A stretch of DNA of 64,000 bases from Allolobophora icterica (lineage: Eukaryota; Annelida; Clitellata; Crassiclitellata; Lumbricidae). A program made the translations under genes and the position numbers. The stretch lies in NCBI GenBank assembly GCA_963556255.1, contig OY744608.1, positions 68,226,103 to 68,290,102 on the forward strand, written 5' to 3'. This document shows positions 62,685-64,000 of this stretch, piece after piece. How positions within the stretch are numbered: position 1 is the stretch's first letter; every line of letters begins with the position of its first letter. Under the pieces are notes generated by a model. That model did not search any database, had not been told where the DNA came from, and saw nothing but the letters and a program-made list of their open reading frames with translations.

Positions 62685-64000
62685 TTACCCGACTTTAAAA
62701 TATGTGTAGATCTGAAAGTGGGATATGCCAACAGTAGTTTGTGGTGGGTTGGTGGTTATGACCGTCAGCCTGTATGCTATGTATGCAGTTTCAGTGTTGA
62801 CGGTAAACTCCTGCGCAGAATCAGTCAAAGCGGTATTGGAGGTGAGTAGGTCCGTGTACACGAGCAGCCCAGAGCTGTTGTAACCACGCCCACTAATTTT
62901 CCAGGACGTGATACGCAGACCAATACGACTAGGCCCTCCAGTCAGGCCAACTTTCCATATTCGCACAGGCGCCGGGCAATCAATCCGTAACCAAATCTCA
63001 TCACCCGCAGCGGGCGTGACCCTCCACTCACCGCTGACTCCCGAGTTGAATGCTAGATGAGGCGGGTAAGTCGGGAGAAATGCGCTGGCTACGGCAATAA
63101 AACCAGTTTCTGAAGAGTCATTGGACAGCGGTGGAATGTGACCTGTATAGTTTAAAAATTTAAGGTTGTTCACGTACTGTCTTACAGCGGTCTCTTTACT
63201 GTCTGCATACCTTTTAACCACAACAGCCTGATTGTCGACATATTGTTTATTGGCCACGTTCAAAGGCTCCGTCGGTATTTTATTTAATTTTGTCATTTTG
63301 CCGGTTACGATTCTCGTCACCTGCCCGATACTCGCCGCGTCGGTATTAGTTGTTGAGGCCCCCGTGTAAAGCCCAGTCACCCTCTTACCGCCCATAGCTA
63401 AATTTCCAGTCATTGCGCCGCCAACTTTAAGCACGCAAGCGCTCCTGACCATAGCGTCTTGTTCTTCGGCGTAAGTTTTTGCAGCTTCGGCTTTCTGGTC
63501 TGCGTACCCCCTTGCGGCGGCGGTCTTTTGATCTGTATACAACCTCACGGCCGAATTAATCGCGGTGTCCTGATCGACCGCGTACTGTCTAGCAGCAATA
63601 TGTTGAACATCAACATATTGTTTGTTAACCACGTGCAACGACTCCGTGGGAACTCTATCGAGGCTCAATAGAGCGCCGGCGACCGCTGTTGACACCTGTT
63701 TCCAACTCGCTGCGTCGCTATCAGATCCTGGAATCTCTGTTGGAAGTCCAGTTACTCGGTGGCCACCCATGACTAAACTTCCAGTCATTACACTGCCAGA
63801 TTTTAGCACACACGCGTTCTTGACGATAACATCTTGCTCGTTGACGTAACTTTTTACAATAACATCCTTTTCGTCCGCATACTGCCTAACGGAATCTCTC
63901 AAAACCTCGTTTTTCTCGTCCGTATACTGCTTGGCATCGATAAGCTTCTGGTCTGCATGGCTCTCGGCCGCGGCCGCCTTCTGGTCCGCGTACAGCCTGA
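62685..64000 (-). CDS. Tail-fibre-like adhesin with coiled-coil stalk and discoidin-like C-terminus (5'-truncated by window)
   Basis: The reading frame is open to the window edge, so the N-terminus lies outside. At least 438 residues are visible. From the edge: a stalk with Tyr-x-Asp-x-Lys type motifs (YADQK, YTDEK, YADEK, YVNEQ) spaced by 11 or 15 residues, suggesting hendecad coiled coil. Then come two copies of a block resembling bacteriophage tail-fibre repeats (MTGSLVMGGHRVTGL and MTGNLAMGGKRVTGL, each followed by DAAS and NKQYVD), with another stalk between them. The last ~150 residues (from about TGHIPPLSND) look like an F5/8-type C galactose-binding beta-sandwich (WLRIDCPAPVRIWKVGL, FQIYTYF). 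Probable role is a virion receptor-binding fibre. Only 15 bp separate its stop from the next ORF. No introns. Confidence 0.7.
   Translation of the reverse strand, partial: RLYADQKAAAAESHADQKLIDAKQYTDEKNEVLRDSVRQYADEKDVIVKSYVNEQDVIVKNACVLKSGSVMTGSLVMGGHRVTGLPTEIPGSDSDAASWKQVSTAVAGALLSLDRVPTESLHVVNKQYVDVQHIAARQYAVDQDTAINSAVRLYTDQKTAAARGYADQKAEAAKTYAEEQDAMVRSACVLKVGGAMTGNLAMGGKRVTGLYTGASTTNTDAASIGQVTRIVTGKMTKLNKIPTEPLNVANKQYVDNQAVVVKRYADSKETAVRQYVNNLKFLNYTGHIPPLSNDSSETGFIAVASAFLPTYPPHLAFNSGVSGEWRVTPAAGDEIWLRIDCPAPVRIWKVGLTGGPSRIGLRITSWKISGRGYNSSGLLVYTDLLTSNTALTDSAQEFTVNTETAYIAYRLTVITTNPPQTTVGISHFQIYTYFKVG

Overview
The window is a stretch of AT-rich, intron-rich animal DNA. The likely source is a marine invertebrate, because it carries a vertebrate-like SLC5 exon structure, many CR1/L2-type LINE fragments, tRNA-derived SINEs, swarms of non-autonomous hAT-like elements and very long microsatellites. 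I cannot decide between an echinoderm, a hemichordate, a lancelet or a mollusc from sequence alone. Nothing points to a prokaryote.

The host backbone is a head-to-tail array of three paralogous SLC5 sodium:solute symporter genes (SMCT/SMVT type, SLC5A8/A12/A6-like), all on the minus strand. Copy 1 (1607-17578) has 15 coding exons and a coding length divisible by three (617 aa). Copy 2 (24913-36719) has the same 15 exons plus a conserved 16th exon giving an alternative C-terminus (648 aa, or 606 aa without it). Copy 3 (47058-59344) shows only exons 7-16 and has a 2-bp insertion in exon 10 that creates an immediate stop. Exon lengths are nearly identical between copies. The flanks are also shared: downstream LINE debris near 21.8-23.0 kb matches 46.0-46.4 kb, and upstream blocks near 18.7-19.2 kb resemble 39.4-40.1 kb. 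The array therefore arose by segmental duplication.

Introns and spacers are filled with mobile DNA. This includes one nearly intact LINE with an uninterrupted 1024-aa endonuclease/reverse-transcriptase ORF (54136-57210), about a dozen and a half LINE fragments, a deleted Tc1/mariner element with long inverted repeats (15648-16827), two clear tRNA-SINEs and 14 hAT-like non-autonomous elements. Each hAT-like element has short terminal inverted repeats and an 8-bp target duplication, most of them perfect. Comparing paralogous introns gives empty sites for several of these and so a relative insertion order.

The right edge (about 60.7-64.0 kb) is different. A tandem array of about 94-bp units is followed by three intronless, tightly packed minus-strand ORFs with higher GC. 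These encode a phage-tail-fibre-like protein with coiled-coil stalk and discoidin-like C-terminus (running off the window), a 181-aa beta-rich protein and a 201-aa glycine-rich membrane protein. This looks like the end of an integrated dsDNA virus or Polinton/Maverick-like element. It sits where intron 6 and exons 1-6 of SLC5 copy 3 should be.
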